64,000 bases of DNA from Leuconostocaceae bacterium ESL0958 (GCA_029433265.1 JAQTHT010000003.1:1-64000); one strand, 5' to 3'. Positions 26,310 to 35,843 are shown, counted from the first letter of the stretch. The notes: generated by a model from the sequence alone, not told the origin. A program made the numbers and translations.

Positions 26310-28541
26310 TTAATGAAAGACATGTTTGGCATCGTAGACCAGGCGATCCGCATGAAGGGCATCTAAAATGCCGTTCAGCTGGGCCAGGTTATGCACGCCG
26401 ATGGAAGCTTGCACTTGAACCATGCCCCCCTTGGTCACGTGACCGTTAATTTCTTTGATAAAGCGCGTTTTGGCATTCAGTAACTTCAAAAGAGAGTTCA
26501 GTACTCCTGGTTCATTTTCCGCATGAATGACAAGGTCAGCGGTATAGTCATAGCGCAGGCCCTTTTCATCGGCCCAGGCAACTTCTACCAGCCGCTGGCC
26601 CTCTTGCTGGGCCGCATGAATGTTCGGGCAGTCGAAGCGATGAACTGCCACGCCCCGACCATGGGTAATGTAGCCCGTCACCGAATCGCCCGGCACCGGC
26701 GTACAGCACTTAGACAGGCGGACCAGTAGGTTATCCACCCCCGCAATGACCACATCCTTGGGCTGCTGCTGTTGCCGACTAGGCTGCGGCCCCTGGCTAA
26801 TGGCCTGGCCTTCTTCGAGCATTCTTTTCTGTAAATCAGCTGCTGCTCGTTCTTCCTTCTGGCGACGAACCTCTTTCGTCAGTTCTTTGAAGACGGTCTG
26901 CCGCGAGAGATCGCCATAGCCGACTGCCGCCAACAAATCATCCCGACTGCCAATATTGACGGCAGTCGCCACCTGCTGGAGCTGGTCATCCGTCATAAAG
27001 TCGGCGGGCGTGTAACCTGCATCGGAAAGTTCCTTGGCGACGGTTTCATAGCCATCTTGGATGTTGTCCTGCCGGTCGAGCTTTTTTAGGTACTGCTTGA
27101 TACGGTGCCGCGCTCTTCTAGAAAAGACGAGATCCAACCAATCCCGGGAAGGCCGGGCGTTGGGACTGGTGAGAATCTCTAAGATATCACCGTTTTGAAT
27201 TTGATAGTCCAAAGGCACAATTCGGCCATTGGCCTTAGCCCCCGTGGTATGGATCCCCACCTTGGAATGAATGGCGAAGGCCATATCGAGCGGCCCCGCG
27301 CCCTTGGGCAGCTCGTAAACATCCCCAGCGGGTGAAAAAGCGTAGACCCGGTCGACGAAGAGGTCCTTTTGAACGGACTCCATAAAGTCCCTGGCATCGG
27401 TCGCTGATTCTTGTAACTCCAGAATTCCCTGAATGATGTTCAGCGTCCGTTCATCTTGGTCTCGTACATCGGCCTCCTGTTCGGAACCTTTATTTTGCTT
27501 ATAGGCCCAATGGGCAGCGACCCCATACTCGGCCACCTGGTGCATTTCGTGTGTCCGAATTTGAACTTCCAGTGGTCGCCCAGCAGGCCCGAGGACCGTT
27601 GTGTGCAGTGACTGATAGCCGTTTGGCTTGGGCAGTGCAATGTAGTCCTTAAAGCGACCAGGAATGGGGGTCCAACGGGCATGAATGGCCCCTAAAACGG
27701 CATAAGTGTCCGGAATCGAGTCGGTCAAGACCCGTACTGCAGACAAATCATAAATCTCGTCAAAGGACTTGTGCTTATCCACTAACTTACGGTAGATGGA
27801 ATAAATGTGCTTGGGCCGGCCGTAAACCGTCACGTTGGCTAAGTGCAGGTCTGCCACACTCTCATCAATCAAGTCCACTGCCTCTTGAATGACTGCCAAG
27901 CGCTCTGTCCGCTTCATCGACATCAAAGAAGCAATCCGGTGATAGGCATCTGGCTCCAAGTAAGACAGGGACAGGTCTTCTAGCTCCCATTTAATAGCCG
28001 AAATTCCCAAGCGATCAGCCAGGGGGGCGTAAATGGACAGCGTTTCATTGGCAATGCGGCGCTGCTTCTCCGGGCGCAGGGAACCCAGGGTCCGCATGTT
28101 GTGCAGGCGGTCCGCCAACTTAACGATGATGACCCGAATGTCCTTAGCCATGGCTAGGAGCAGTTTCCGGTGGTTTTCGGCCAATTGTACTTGGCTGTCC
28201 TCGTACTTGATTTTTGAAATTTTCGTCACACCATCGACGATTCGACCGACGGCAGGACCAAATTGTGCCACCAACGTTGGTAGTTCGACGGGCGTGTCCT
28301 CAATGATGTCATGTAAAAAGCCAGCAATCAGCGTTGGGGCGTCCATTTTGATTTCAGCTAAAATCCCAGCTACCTGGATAGGATGAATGATGTAGGGCTG
28401 ACCCGACTTCCGCCGTTGGTCAGCATGCCAGTCTGCTGCTAATTGATAGGCCGCGCGAACCTGGGCCACCTGGTCGGCTGGTAAGTAAGTCGCCACCATC
28501 TCCAGAACTTCATCAGCCTGATATTCTTTATACTTGGTCAT
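26310..28541 (-). CDS. rel: Bifunctional (p)ppGpp synthetase/hydrolase (Rel)
   Basis: A 743-residue long RelA/SpoT homologue. The N-terminal HD hydrolase contains AGFLHDIIEDTPV and KLADRLHNMRTL; the synthetase domain contains VYGRPKHIYSIYRK and PKPNGYQSLHTTV. TGS (VYAFSPAGDVYELPKGA), a zinc-finger-like region with KCCTPVPGD, and a C-terminal ACT domain follow. It makes and degrades the stringent-response alarmone. The start at 28541 has GAGGAG upstream; a promoter lies at 28613-28641. The dtd gene often found downstream in Firmicutes is absent. Confidence 0.95.
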   Translation of the reverse strand: MTKYKEYQADEVLEMVATYLPADQVAQVRAAYQLAADWHADQRRKSGQPYIIHPIQVAGILAEIKMDAPTLIAGFLHDIIEDTPVELPTLVAQFGPAVGRIVDGVTKISKIKYEDSQVQLAENHRKLLLAMAKDIRVIIVKLADRLHNMRTLGSLRPEKQRRIANETLSIYAPLADRLGISAIKWELEDLSLSYLEPDAYHRIASLMSMKRTERLAVIQEAVDLIDESVADLHLANVTVYGRPKHIYSIYRKLVDKHKSFDEIYDLSAVRVLTDSIPDTYAVLGAIHARWTPIPGRFKDYIALPKPNGYQSLHTTVLGPAGRPLEVQIRTHEMHQVAEYGVAAHWAYKQNKGSEQEADVRDQDERTLNIIQGILELQESATDARDFMESVQKDLFVDRVYAFSPAGDVYELPKGAGPLDMAFAIHSKVGIHTTGAKANGRIVPLDYQIQNGDILEILTSPNARPSRDWLDLVFSRRARHRIKQYLKKLDRQDNIQDGYETVAKELSDAGYTPADFMTDDQLQQVATAVNIGSRDDLLAAVGYGDLSRQTVFKELTKEVRRQKEERAAADLQKRMLEEGQAISQGPQPSRQQQQPKDVVIAGVDNLLVRLSKCCTPVPGDSVTGYITHGRGVAVHRFDCPNIHAAQQEGQRLVEVAWADEKGLRYDYTADLVIHAENEPGVLNSLLKLLNAKTRFIKEINGHVTKGGMVQVQASIGVHNLAQLNGILDALHADRLVYDAKHVFH

Positions 28542-28612
28542 GCAAGCGCTCCTCACAGCAGGATTTTCGCTGGCAGAAAAGACTGCGGCCAGCAAAGGGA
28601 AAGTTATTTCTT

Positions 28613-28641
28613 ATTATAGGGGAAAGGTAATAGCGCAACAA
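28613..28641 (-). promoter_or_regulatory. Promoter of rel
   Basis: -35 TTGTTG (28636-28641), 17 bp, -10 TATAAT (28613-28618) on the minus strand. Confidence 0.65.
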
Positions 28642-28730
28642 GCTTTTTCCCCCGCTCTTTCGTGCAAAAAAAAGAAAAAAGCAGTAGAATGTTGCAATAG
28701 TAGTTTTAATTTTCGGAGGTCAACAAACAT

Positions 28731-29951
28731 ATGAATATTTTGAAGCAAGACGGTGAAGGCGATAATTGGCGCCGGAACGTTTGGGTTGTTTGGCTCGCCG
28801 TCTTTATGGCGGGCGTGGCCTTTTCCGAAGTCATGCCCTTCCTGTCCTTGTATATCGACACACTGGGCCATTTTAGCCGCTCAGAATTGACCTTTTATTC
28901 AGGTGCTGCTTTTGCCATCACCTTCTTGGTGTCAGCGATTGTTTCCCCCTTCTGGGGTAAACTAGCAGACCTGAAGGGCCGGAAAATCATGATGCTCCGA
29001 GCCGCCCTCGGCTTGGCTATCGTCATGTTTCTGATTGGTTACTGTCAAAACGTTTGGCAGCTGCTCTTTTTACGGGCGGTTTCTGGGGCACTGGGCGGCT
29101 TCATTTCCAATGCCAACGCCTTGATTGCTACCCAGACACCCAAGGAAAATGTCGGTCGGGCCCTCGGCATTGTCGTGACTGGCTTTACGGGGGGGTCGCT
29201 AGTCGGTCCCCTTTTCGGGGGGACACTCGCTTCCTTTACGTCTTACCGGACTGTCTTTCAAATCACCGGCTTGATTTTACTGGTCGTATTTGTCTTTATT
29301 TACTTTTTCATTACTGAAAAAAAGGTAGCTGCACCCGATCCCGACCAGGAGAAGGCACCCGGCCACAGCTGGAAAACGATGGCCAATAAGAAGTTGCTCA
29401 TCAGCCTATTCGTGACCACCATGCTGGTCCAGGCCGTCAATATGTCCATCAATCCCATCGTCTCCCTTTTCGTGAAGGAAGTCCTTCATAACCGAGGCAA
29501 TGTGACCCTAATTGCTGGGATTGTAGCAGCCATGCCAGGGCTGGCAACCATGCTCTTTGCGCCTAGCTTTGGCCGTTTAGGCGATCGCTTCGGCACCAGT
29601 AAAATGATTTCGATTGGTTTCGCACTGGCCATCCTCGCCTTTGTGCCAACCGCTTTTGTCACCACTGTGCCCCTGTTGATTTTCTTCCGCTTCGCCATTG
29701 GGGTGGCCGATGCTACCCTTTTGCCGGCCATCCAAACACTGCTCTCCCGCCATGCCGGAGAAGGTATGGTTTCCCGGGTATTCTCCTATAACCAGTCCTT
29801 TCAATCCATGGGCTCTGTGATTGGCCCCATGCTGGGGACGCTGGTTGCCACACTCTTTGATTACCGGGCTATCTTTATTTGCTCAGCCCTCATCATGGCC
29901 ATCAACGGCTCACTCTTTTATTTCAACGTTCACCGAAAAATCAAACAGTGA
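28731..29951 (+). CDS. MFS transporter, probable multidrug efflux
   Basis: A 406-residue major facilitator with about 12 predicted membrane helices. The motif A region between helices 2 and 3 reads GKLADLKGRKIMM, with a second copy (GRLGDRFGTSK) in the C-terminal half. The closest family in general appearance is PmrA/DHA1-type drug exporters; the substrate is unknown. TCGGAGG lies upstream of the ATG and a weak promoter with -10 TAGAAT is at 28685-28690. It is monocistronic and divergent from rel. Confidence 0.85.
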   Translation: MNILKQDGEGDNWRRNVWVVWLAVFMAGVAFSEVMPFLSLYIDTLGHFSRSELTFYSGAAFAITFLVSAIVSPFWGKLADLKGRKIMMLRAALGLAIVMFLIGYCQNVWQLLFLRAVSGALGGFISNANALIATQTPKENVGRALGIVVTGFTGGSLVGPLFGGTLASFTSYRTVFQITGLILLVVFVFIYFFITEKKVAAPDPDQEKAPGHSWKTMANKKLLISLFVTTMLVQAVNMSINPIVSLFVKEVLHNRGNVTLIAGIVAAMPGLATMLFAPSFGRLGDRFGTSKMISIGFALAILAFVPTAFVTTVPLLIFFRFAIGVADATLLPAIQTLLSRHAGEGMVSRVFSYNQSFQSMGSVIGPMLGTLVATLFDYRAIFICSALIMAINGSLFYFNVHRKIKQ

Positions 29952-29990
29952 AAAAGGTTGCCTGTTCAACAATGAACAGGCAACCTTTTA
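29952..29990. terminator. Bidirectional terminator between the MFS gene and orf95
   Basis: A stem AAAAAGGTTGCCTGTTCA with its complement, a five- to six-base loop and a T-rich flank on both strands. Confidence 0.9.
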
Positions 29991-30275
29991 TTTTGTATCT
30001 GATTGCGGCAATGGCATCGTTTCTTTCGTAAAACGGCCCAGTGGTTGATAATCGTGCCGATCCTTAAATTTTAATGGATGCTCGGCCAAAATCACCAAGC
30101 GCATCTTTTTTTCGGTCAGTGCAATCTGCCCGGGCCCCTGAAAGCGACCTTTGGTATGTTTCCCAATCCGCCACTGATGAACGGCTGCTTGGGGCAAGGG
30201 TTGATACTGACCGGGCCCAATTTCCGCTACCGGCAAGCAGTCATAGTAAGCGGTGTGATAAGTTGACTGTCCCAT
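29988..30275 (-). CDS. Unknown 95-residue protein at the end of the pyrR-carA-carB cluster
   Basis: Not recognised. A 95-residue, basic, soluble protein rich in Gln, His and Pro, with no signal peptide, membrane helix or cysteine pair motif. It begins MGQSTYHTAYYDCLPVAEIG; the middle carries GKHTKGRFQGPGQIALTEKKMRLVILAEHP. It is probably real: CAGGAGG lies at good spacing before the ATG and inside the 3' end of carB, its ATG is three bases after the carB stop, and the gene ends exactly at a strong terminator. The context suggests a partner of the CarA/CarB-like proteins, but no function is claimed. Confidence 0.7.
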   Translation of the reverse strand: MGQSTYHTAYYDCLPVAEIGPGQYQPLPQAAVHQWRIGKHTKGRFQGPGQIALTEKKMRLVILAEHPLKFKDRHDYQPLGRFTKETMPLPQSDTK

Positions 30276-30278
30276 GCG

Positions 30279-32798
30279 CTAGTCCTCCTGTTCGAAGGCC
30301 ACTAAACGCGGCCCCATCTCAAAGCGGGTCGCATCAATCACCTGGTCGGGTTGCAAATGCAAGGCAAAGTCCGAGCGACCGGCTACCATAGCCAAAGGCT
30401 TTTGTGGCATCGTTTGGGCTGCCAATAGCTGTTCTTGATCAGCTGGTGATAGTTGCCCCACTAGCGCCCGAATCAAATAGCGGACCAGCGGTAGGCCCAG
30501 CACCTTAGACAGGTAGGCTAAATGGCCGTAAGGCATCGGCCGAAGCCAGGCGTCCGTTGACAGATCTGGCATAGGGACCTGCTTCTGCCAAGCAAAGACT
30601 GGCCGCCGCCAGATAATTTGATAAAAACCAGGTTGCTGGGGCTGTAAATCAGCCAAAAAGTCCGCTGGAATGGTGTTCTTTAAGAGCCGCAGCTCTCCCT
30701 GTCTGTGCTGTGTCAGCGCCAACGGATAGGTTCGCTGTCCATCGTAAAAGAAACTCAAGTTAAATTCAGATTGATTGCTATCCGGTCCGTCTGGTTGATG
30801 CTTTTCCTTGGGCAGAACAAAGACCGTTTGGCCCAGTTTTTGCAGCGCATCAATCAATTTACGACGGTTTCCCGGCACCAAAATGGCCTGAGGGGCTTCC
30901 TGGTCAACAACAGCCATCACATCAGAAGTTTCCAATGGTTCCAAATACTGTTTGTCCGATAAATGCGGTAACAGCGAGGCATCCGCTGCCGAGTTATTGA
31001 GCACAATTGTCTGATAGTTCAACCGGCGGAGTTCAGCTAGCGCGACCGTGAGGACATAGCCGGCCGCCGCACCGTCCCCCATTCGAAAGGCGCCAGCACC
31101 CACAATCAATACCGACTGCTGCCCTAATTGGCTCGATTCATTTTCCGACTCAAAGGTTGCATAGTACTGATGGGCATGTTCTGGAAATTCCCCTGCCGTT
31201 GGTTCCAAGGCCTTGTAGGTTGGCAAAATGTCCGCCAACTGTCCCTGGGCCCGAATTGTTTGAAAATCTCGCTGCCAGAAGCGCGCAATCAAGCCGTCCG
31301 ACAGGCCGGACTCTTTGCCGATTTGCAACATCTGCTGATTACCAGGGGCCGCTTCAATTTTTTGTTGGATGGCAATCAGACGCTGTAATTGATAAAAGTA
31401 AAATTCATCAATGTCCGTTAATTCGGATAGTTCATCCACCTCATAGCCCCGCCGCAGCGCTTCAATTAGCAGTAAGACCCGGTTATCCTGGGGATGAATC
31501 AACTGCTGAATCAGTTCGTCATCCGTCAGTCGGTCCATGAATTCCGGTGAAAAAGAACGGTTATTAAAATGGGCCGCCCGAATGGCCTTTTCCAAGGCCT
31601 CGATAAAGGTCCGGCCAAAGCCCAAAGCCGAGCCGACCGACTTTTGGATAGACCCTAGCTGTCGATTGACCGTTACACCAGCTGCCGCCAAATCCCCAAA
31701 AGAGAAGATGGGCAGTTTGACCGCAATATGATCCATCACGGGTTCCATCATCGCTAGTTTTTGATGGTAGGACTGAGGTAAAGTGACCGCGGTAATGGGC
31801 AAGCCCAGTGCCAGTTGCACGCCGACCAGCATGGCCGGATAGCCCGTTACCAGCGCTAAGCGGCTGGCCACCAAGTCTAAGTAAGGGGCCACCTTGATAA
31901 TGTAGAGCGCATCCGTTTTTTCGTCAAAGGCAAACTGGACGTGTAAGAAGCCCTGCACGCCCAGCACTTCGGCAGCGAGAAAGGCCTGGCTGCGCATTTC
32001 TTCCAAGACCCGGTCCGCCACCGTCAGGACGGGGGCAACGGACAGTGAATCCGAACTGTGGATGCCAATGGGGTCCATGTCTTCGCTAGCCCCAATCTGC
32101 AAAGTATTGCCCCGTTGATCACGGGCGACCAATAAAGAAACCTCTTTCATGCCATTAATGGCCCGGGAAATCAGGACATCGTTGGTTAGCGACTGGGCCC
32201 GGACTTGTTCGATAGCTTGGTCAAAGTCATCCAGGCGGTCCACGATTCGCTGTGTATTGCCCACTTTAGGATGGTGGGCACGAATGACGAGTGGCAAGCC
32301 ATAATCCCGCAAAAATTGATTAGCCTCGGCCGAAGAGCTCGCAGCTTCTGCCTCCAAAATGGGTAGTTCAGCTAGCGCCAACCGTTCCATCAGGGCCCGG
32401 CCGTCCCGGACATCCTGCACCGTTTGGACCGGTAAGCCCAGGGTTTCCGGTTGGAAGCCATTCCGTTCGTCCTGCCAATCGGACAGTACTTGCCCCCAAA
32501 GGCGGACGGCCCGCCGACCGCCAAAGACAGGGAGCACCGCCTCAATCCCTTCTTTTTGAATCAACGACTGGACGGCGGTCACCGTCAGGGGTGCAATCAC
32601 CGTCTCAGCTACTGTTGATTCCAAGGAAAGGGCGTAAGGATTATCGTCCAAGACATAGGGCTGGTAGCCCATCTTTTTCAACAGCGGAATCACCTGATAA
32701 ATGGCGACATCGGTTTCCCCCTGGAGGCCAAAATCAGTTTCCCCGCCCCCAATCAAAAGAATTTTCTTGGCATTGGTTTTAGTTGGATTCTTGTACAT
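30279..32798 (-). CDS. carB: Truncated, probably non-catalytic carbamoyl-phosphate synthase large-subunit homologue
   Basis: An 839-residue CarB homologue; normal CarB is about 1060. In order: pre-ATP-grasp domain, first ATP-grasp domain (to about 400), oligomerisation domain, second Rossmann-like domain from about 551, then a shrunken remnant of the second ATP-grasp and no allosteric domain. In the first ATP-grasp, Arg173 and the GIH of GIHSSDS are kept, but the glycine loop is KVGNTQR. The strand that normally reads IEMNPRVSRS is IKVAPYLDLV, replacing the metal-binding Glu and Asn and the Arg with Lys302, Ala304 and Tyr306. Carbamoyl phosphate synthesis therefore looks impossible, yet the frame is open. 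It overlaps carA by 20 bp and is followed by orf95. Confidence 0.85.
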   Translation of the reverse strand: MYKNPTKTNAKKILLIGGGETDFGLQGETDVAIYQVIPLLKKMGYQPYVLDDNPYALSLESTVAETVIAPLTVTAVQSLIQKEGIEAVLPVFGGRRAVRLWGQVLSDWQDERNGFQPETLGLPVQTVQDVRDGRALMERLALAELPILEAEAASSSAEANQFLRDYGLPLVIRAHHPKVGNTQRIVDRLDDFDQAIEQVRAQSLTNDVLISRAINGMKEVSLLVARDQRGNTLQIGASEDMDPIGIHSSDSLSVAPVLTVADRVLEEMRSQAFLAAEVLGVQGFLHVQFAFDEKTDALYIIKVAPYLDLVASRLALVTGYPAMLVGVQLALGLPITAVTLPQSYHQKLAMMEPVMDHIAVKLPIFSFGDLAAAGVTVNRQLGSIQKSVGSALGFGRTFIEALEKAIRAAHFNNRSFSPEFMDRLTDDELIQQLIHPQDNRVLLLIEALRRGYEVDELSELTDIDEFYFYQLQRLIAIQQKIEAAPGNQQMLQIGKESGLSDGLIARFWQRDFQTIRAQGQLADILPTYKALEPTAGEFPEHAHQYYATFESENESSQLGQQSVLIVGAGAFRMGDGAAAGYVLTVALAELRRLNYQTIVLNNSAADASLLPHLSDKQYLEPLETSDVMAVVDQEAPQAILVPGNRRKLIDALQKLGQTVFVLPKEKHQPDGPDSNQSEFNLSFFYDGQRTYPLALTQHRQGELRLLKNTIPADFLADLQPQQPGFYQIIWRRPVFAWQKQVPMPDLSTDAWLRPMPYGHLAYLSKVLGLPLVRYLIRALVGQLSPADQEQLLAAQTMPQKPLAMVAGRSDFALHLQPDQVIDATRFEMGPRLVAFEQED

Positions 32799-33858
32799 AG
32801 TCCGCTACCGTTTCAAAAAAGTCTGTAATGATGACGCTGGCTTCGAGTGGTCCTGGTGCCCCGTCTGGGAAAAACTGCACAGAAAAAGCCGGAAAGTCCC
32901 GGTGGCGCAGGCCCTGAATGGAATCATCAACCAGATCACGATGAGTGGCGAAGAGCTTGTTGGCGTTCAAGGAATGCCAGTCCACGACATAACCCCGGCC
33001 CTGCCGGGCATAGAAAATCTGCTGAGAAATAATTTCCTGAATGGGATGGTTCATCCCATGGTATTCGGCTGGCAGTGCCTGAAGTGAAGCGCCGTTGGCA
33101 AGGGCAAATAATTCGTGGCCCAAGCCCACACCAAGCAGCGGTGCCTTGGTCTGCAAAACACGAATCAACGTCAGCACTGATTCCGGTAGATCCTCCGGGT
33201 TACCAGGGCCAGTCGACAAAATAATGCCATCTGGATCCAAAGTCAATACCTCATCCACCGTGGTCGAATAGGGTAAGACGGTCACATTGGCATCGTACTC
33301 CCCCAGAATCCGCAGAATTCCGTGCTTCAAGCCAAAGTCAATGACGATAATGTGAAAGCCATGGCCAGGATTGGCATAAGCCTTGGGAGTAGCCGTATTT
33401 TGTACCTGCTTATTGGTCAGCACCGTGGCATTTAACTGATCGAAGGCATGGTCGTCCACCACGTCAACAATCGTCGCCTTCTGTGGGCCCGTTTCCCGTA
33501 AATGGCGAATGAGTTGGCGCGTATCCACCTGACAAATGCCGGGCACATTATGCTGCTTTAAAAAACGATCCAAGTTCATCCGCCGCTGTCGGTTCGTGGA
33601 AACTTCAGCTAAATCATGCACAATCACCCCGCGCACTTTGGGCGCAATCGACTCATAGGCTTCTGCATGAATCCCATCCGCCCCCACTACGGGCATGGCA
33701 AAAACAATCATTTGGCCGTCATAAATCGGATTTGTAATGGTTTCCTGATAGCCAACCATGGCGGTATCAAAAATAATTTCGCCAAAGGTGGTTGCTGGTG
33801 AACCGAAGCCCTCGCCAGCAAAAACTGTTCCGTCTTCTAAAATGAGATGTCGTGTCAT
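32779..33858 (-). CDS. carA: CarA homologue lacking the glutaminase catalytic residues
   Basis: A 359-residue homologue of the small carbamoyl-phosphate synthase subunit, normal in length. The N-terminal CarA domain is recognisable (GYQETITNPIYDGQ) and the C-terminal class I glutamine amidotransferase fold is complete (DFGLKHGILR, LSTGPGNPEDLPE). The nucleophile motif, normally GICLGHQ, is GVGLGHE, so Cys is Gly245. The catalytic HPE motif is FPD, so His is Phe330 and Glu is Asp332. The HGY motif histidine is also lost (QGRGY). It cannot hydrolyse glutamine by the normal mechanism. GGGAGAACT precedes the ATG. It lies 42 bp after pyrR and overlaps carB. Confidence 0.88.
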   Translation of the reverse strand: MTRHLILEDGTVFAGEGFGSPATTFGEIIFDTAMVGYQETITNPIYDGQMIVFAMPVVGADGIHAEAYESIAPKVRGVIVHDLAEVSTNRQRRMNLDRFLKQHNVPGICQVDTRQLIRHLRETGPQKATIVDVVDDHAFDQLNATVLTNKQVQNTATPKAYANPGHGFHIIVIDFGLKHGILRILGEYDANVTVLPYSTTVDEVLTLDPDGIILSTGPGNPEDLPESVLTLIRVLQTKAPLLGVGLGHELFALANGASLQALPAEYHGMNHPIQEIISQQIFYARQGRGYVVDWHSLNANKLFATHRDLVDDSIQGLRHRDFPAFSVQFFPDGAPGPLEASVIITDFFETVADYVQESN

Positions 33859-33900
33859 AGTTCTCCCGCCTAGTCGCCCCGTCGTCTGGCCATCATTGCC

Positions 33901-34428
33901 TTAGTTCGTAATTTCTACGGCATCCCGGCCATCGACTTCTTCTACTAGGACCCGAATTTTTTCAGTCTGCGCCGTTGGAATATTTTTCCCAACAAAATCA
34001 GCCCGAATTGGTAGTTCCCGGTGGCCTCGGTCCACGAGTACCGCCAGAGAAATCGCTTGCGGCCGGCCAATTTGAATTAAGGCGTCCAAGGCGGCCCGGG
34101 TCGTCCGACCCGTGTAGAGCACATCATCCACCAAAACAATCTTCTGATCAATAATGTTGACCGTCTCATCTGGATTAAGACCAAAATTATCTTCCTCATG
34201 CAGACGGTCATCCCGGTAATTGGTGATATCAATGGCCATCACCGGAATCTGAACCTGTTCTAATTGTTCCAAACGGTTGGCAATGCGTTGAGCTAAGAAC
34301 TCGCCCCGGGTCTTGACCCCGACCAAAATCAAATCCTGGCCGCCCTTATTGCGTTCCAAGATTTCATAGGTAATTCGTGTTAAGGCCCGTTGCATGGCGG
34401 CCTGATCCAATACGACTTTTTCTGCCAT
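33901..34428 (-). CDS. pyrR: Bifunctional pyr operon regulator / uracil phosphoribosyltransferase PyrR
   Basis: A 175-residue PyrR. The PRPP-binding loop [20 protein letters not shown] is conserved, as is the [15 protein letters not shown] segment typical of the family. PyrR binds UMP and pyr leader RNA to attenuate pyrimidine genes and has weak uracil phosphoribosyltransferase activity. The start at 34428 has GAAGGAG upstream. Unusually, no PyrR-type attenuator fits the short spacers here (22 and 42 bp), and pyrB, pyrC, pyrD, pyrE and pyrF are absent from the window, so its RNA targets must lie elsewhere. Confidence 0.95.
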   Translation of the reverse strand: MAEKVVLDQAAMQRALTRITYEILERNKGGQDLILVGVKTRGEFLAQRIANRLEQLEQVQIPVMAIDITNYRDDRLHEEDNFGLNPDETVNIIDQKIVLVDDVLYTGRTTRAALDALIQIGRPQAISLAVLVDRGHRELPIRADFVGKNIPTAQTEKIRVLVEEVDGRDAVEITN

Positions 34429-34465
34429 TTTTCTCTCCTTCATTGTGACGGCTACAACTAGGTCC

Positions 34466-35377
34466 CTACTGGGCTGCTAATAGGTCGAGCACCCTTTGAA
34501 ATACTGCCGGTAACGGTGCGTGAAAGGTCAGCTCTTGCCCCGTTTTTGGCTGGGTTAACGTTAGACTTTCCGCATGCAAGAGCTGCCCCGGCAAGTTAAT
34601 CTGACCAATCTTTTTTTGCCTTCCGTAGACGGGATCCCCGACCACCGGGTGCCCGATATAGGCTAAATGCACACGAATTTGATGCGTACGGCCAGTCTCT
34701 AACTGTAATTCTAGTAAGGTATAGCCAGTAAAGCGTTCCTTGACCTGAAAATGAGTCACGGCCTGCCGGCCACCAACTTGAACCGCCTGTTTCTTGCGGT
34801 CCTTGGGATGACGACCAAGGGGCGCATCAATCGTCCCCTCATCTTCTGCAAACTCTCCGGCGACCAGGGCCAGATAGTGCCGCCCCGTTTTATGGGCCTT
34901 TAGGTCCTGGGCCAGTGCTTGGTGGGCTTGGTCATTTTTGGCCACCATTAGCAAACCGGACGTGTCCCGATCAATCCGATGAACGATCCCCGGTCGAAAA
35001 GTGCCGTTAATCGTTGAAAGCGGGGCGTGATAAAGAAGGGCGTTGACCAGAGTCCCCTGCGCATGCCCCGGTGCCGGGTGGACGACCATCCCCTGCGCTT
35101 TGTTCACCACGATGAGATCATCGTCTTCATAGACAATGTCTAGCGGGATGTCTTCTGCTTGCAAGTCCGTTGTACTTGGCTCTGGAATAGTCAGTTCAAT
35201 GACGTCCCCTGGTGCCACCTGGTAAGACCGTTTGACGACCTGTCCATTAACCAGCACCTGCCCGCCTTGAATTAGTTTGGTCAATGCTGAACGGGAGCTG
35301 GCAAAGGATTCGTTGGCCAAAACAGCATCCAAGCGGCCCTGTTCATCCTGAATGGTTTTCTGAAAATGTTGACTCAT
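34466..35377 (-). CDS. rluD: RluA/RluD-family 23S rRNA pseudouridine synthase
   Basis: A 303-residue pseudouridine synthase. An N-terminal S4 RNA-binding domain ([20 protein letters not shown]) is followed by the catalytic domain with the [16 protein letters not shown] aspartate motif and [23 protein letters not shown]. It corresponds to YlyB/RluD of Firmicutes, which often lies next to pyrR. Its ATG overlaps the stop of the upstream ebsA gene by four bases. The precise uridine targets are inferred. Confidence 0.93.
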   Translation of the reverse strand: MSQHFQKTIQDEQGRLDAVLANESFASSRSALTKLIQGGQVLVNGQVVKRSYQVAPGDVIELTIPEPSTTDLQAEDIPLDIVYEDDDLIVVNKAQGMVVHPAPGHAQGTLVNALLYHAPLSTINGTFRPGIVHRIDRDTSGLLMVAKNDQAHQALAQDLKAHKTGRHYLALVAGEFAEDEGTIDAPLGRHPKDRKKQAVQVGGRQAVTHFQVKERFTGYTLLELQLETGRTHQIRVHLAYIGHPVVGDPVYGRQKKIGQINLPGQLLHAESLTLTQPKTGQELTFHAPLPAVFQRVLDLLAAQ

Positions 35378-35754
35378 GACGTGCTTTCCTTTTTTAGTTG
35401 ACGGGCAAAGGCAAAGGAAATCAAATAACGACTGGCAATGCCCTCACGCCAGATGGTTAACCGCCGGCCCTGTAGCAGCCAGTGACTACGATCCCTTAAA
35501 TCAAAACTTTGATCCGCTTTCTTTCCTAAGAAGGAGATAATCAATTCATGGTCGGACAGGTAAATCCGCCGGCGTAGATGCAGCACTAAACCTAGCGCTA
35601 AGATAATGACTGTGTAAAGCAGCCAGGGTAAGTTGACCGCATAAAATAATTCACTAGCCCAAATCGGACTAATCAATAGGAAGACCGTCCACCAAGTCCA
35701 TAATATCTTGGACCCGGTTGTTATCGGTTGGTAGAAACCCCGAACAAAAGTCAT
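35374..35754 (-). CDS. ebsA: EbsA-family membrane protein
   Basis: A 126-residue protein with two closely spaced membrane helices (about residues 20-60) and a C-terminal cytosolic domain with RRIYLSDHELIISFLGKK and DLRDRSHWLLQGRRLTIWR. It resembles the EbsA family of lactobacilli and enterococci, once called pore-forming; the function is unresolved. The start at 35754 has AAGGAGTG upstream, making the first 25 codons of the longer frame unnecessary. It is first gene of the ebsA-rluD-pyrR-carA-carB-orf95 cluster and divergent from the RNase H gene. Confidence 0.8.
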   Translation of the reverse strand: MTFVRGFYQPITTGSKILWTWWTVFLLISPIWASELFYAVNLPWLLYTVIILALGLVLHLRRRIYLSDHELIISFLGKKADQSFDLRDRSHWLLQGRRLTIWREGIASRYLISFAFARQLKKESTS

Positions 35755-35843
35755 GCGAACACTCCTTGTAACGAATTTGATTCCCTTTATTTTACCATTT
35801 AGGCAGGCAATCTGGTATGCTGTTCTCATGAAAGGGGGGGCTT

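Noticed and set aside
33859-33900. PyrR attenuator before carA
   Set aside because: The spacer is only 42 bp and has no antiterminator/terminator pair.
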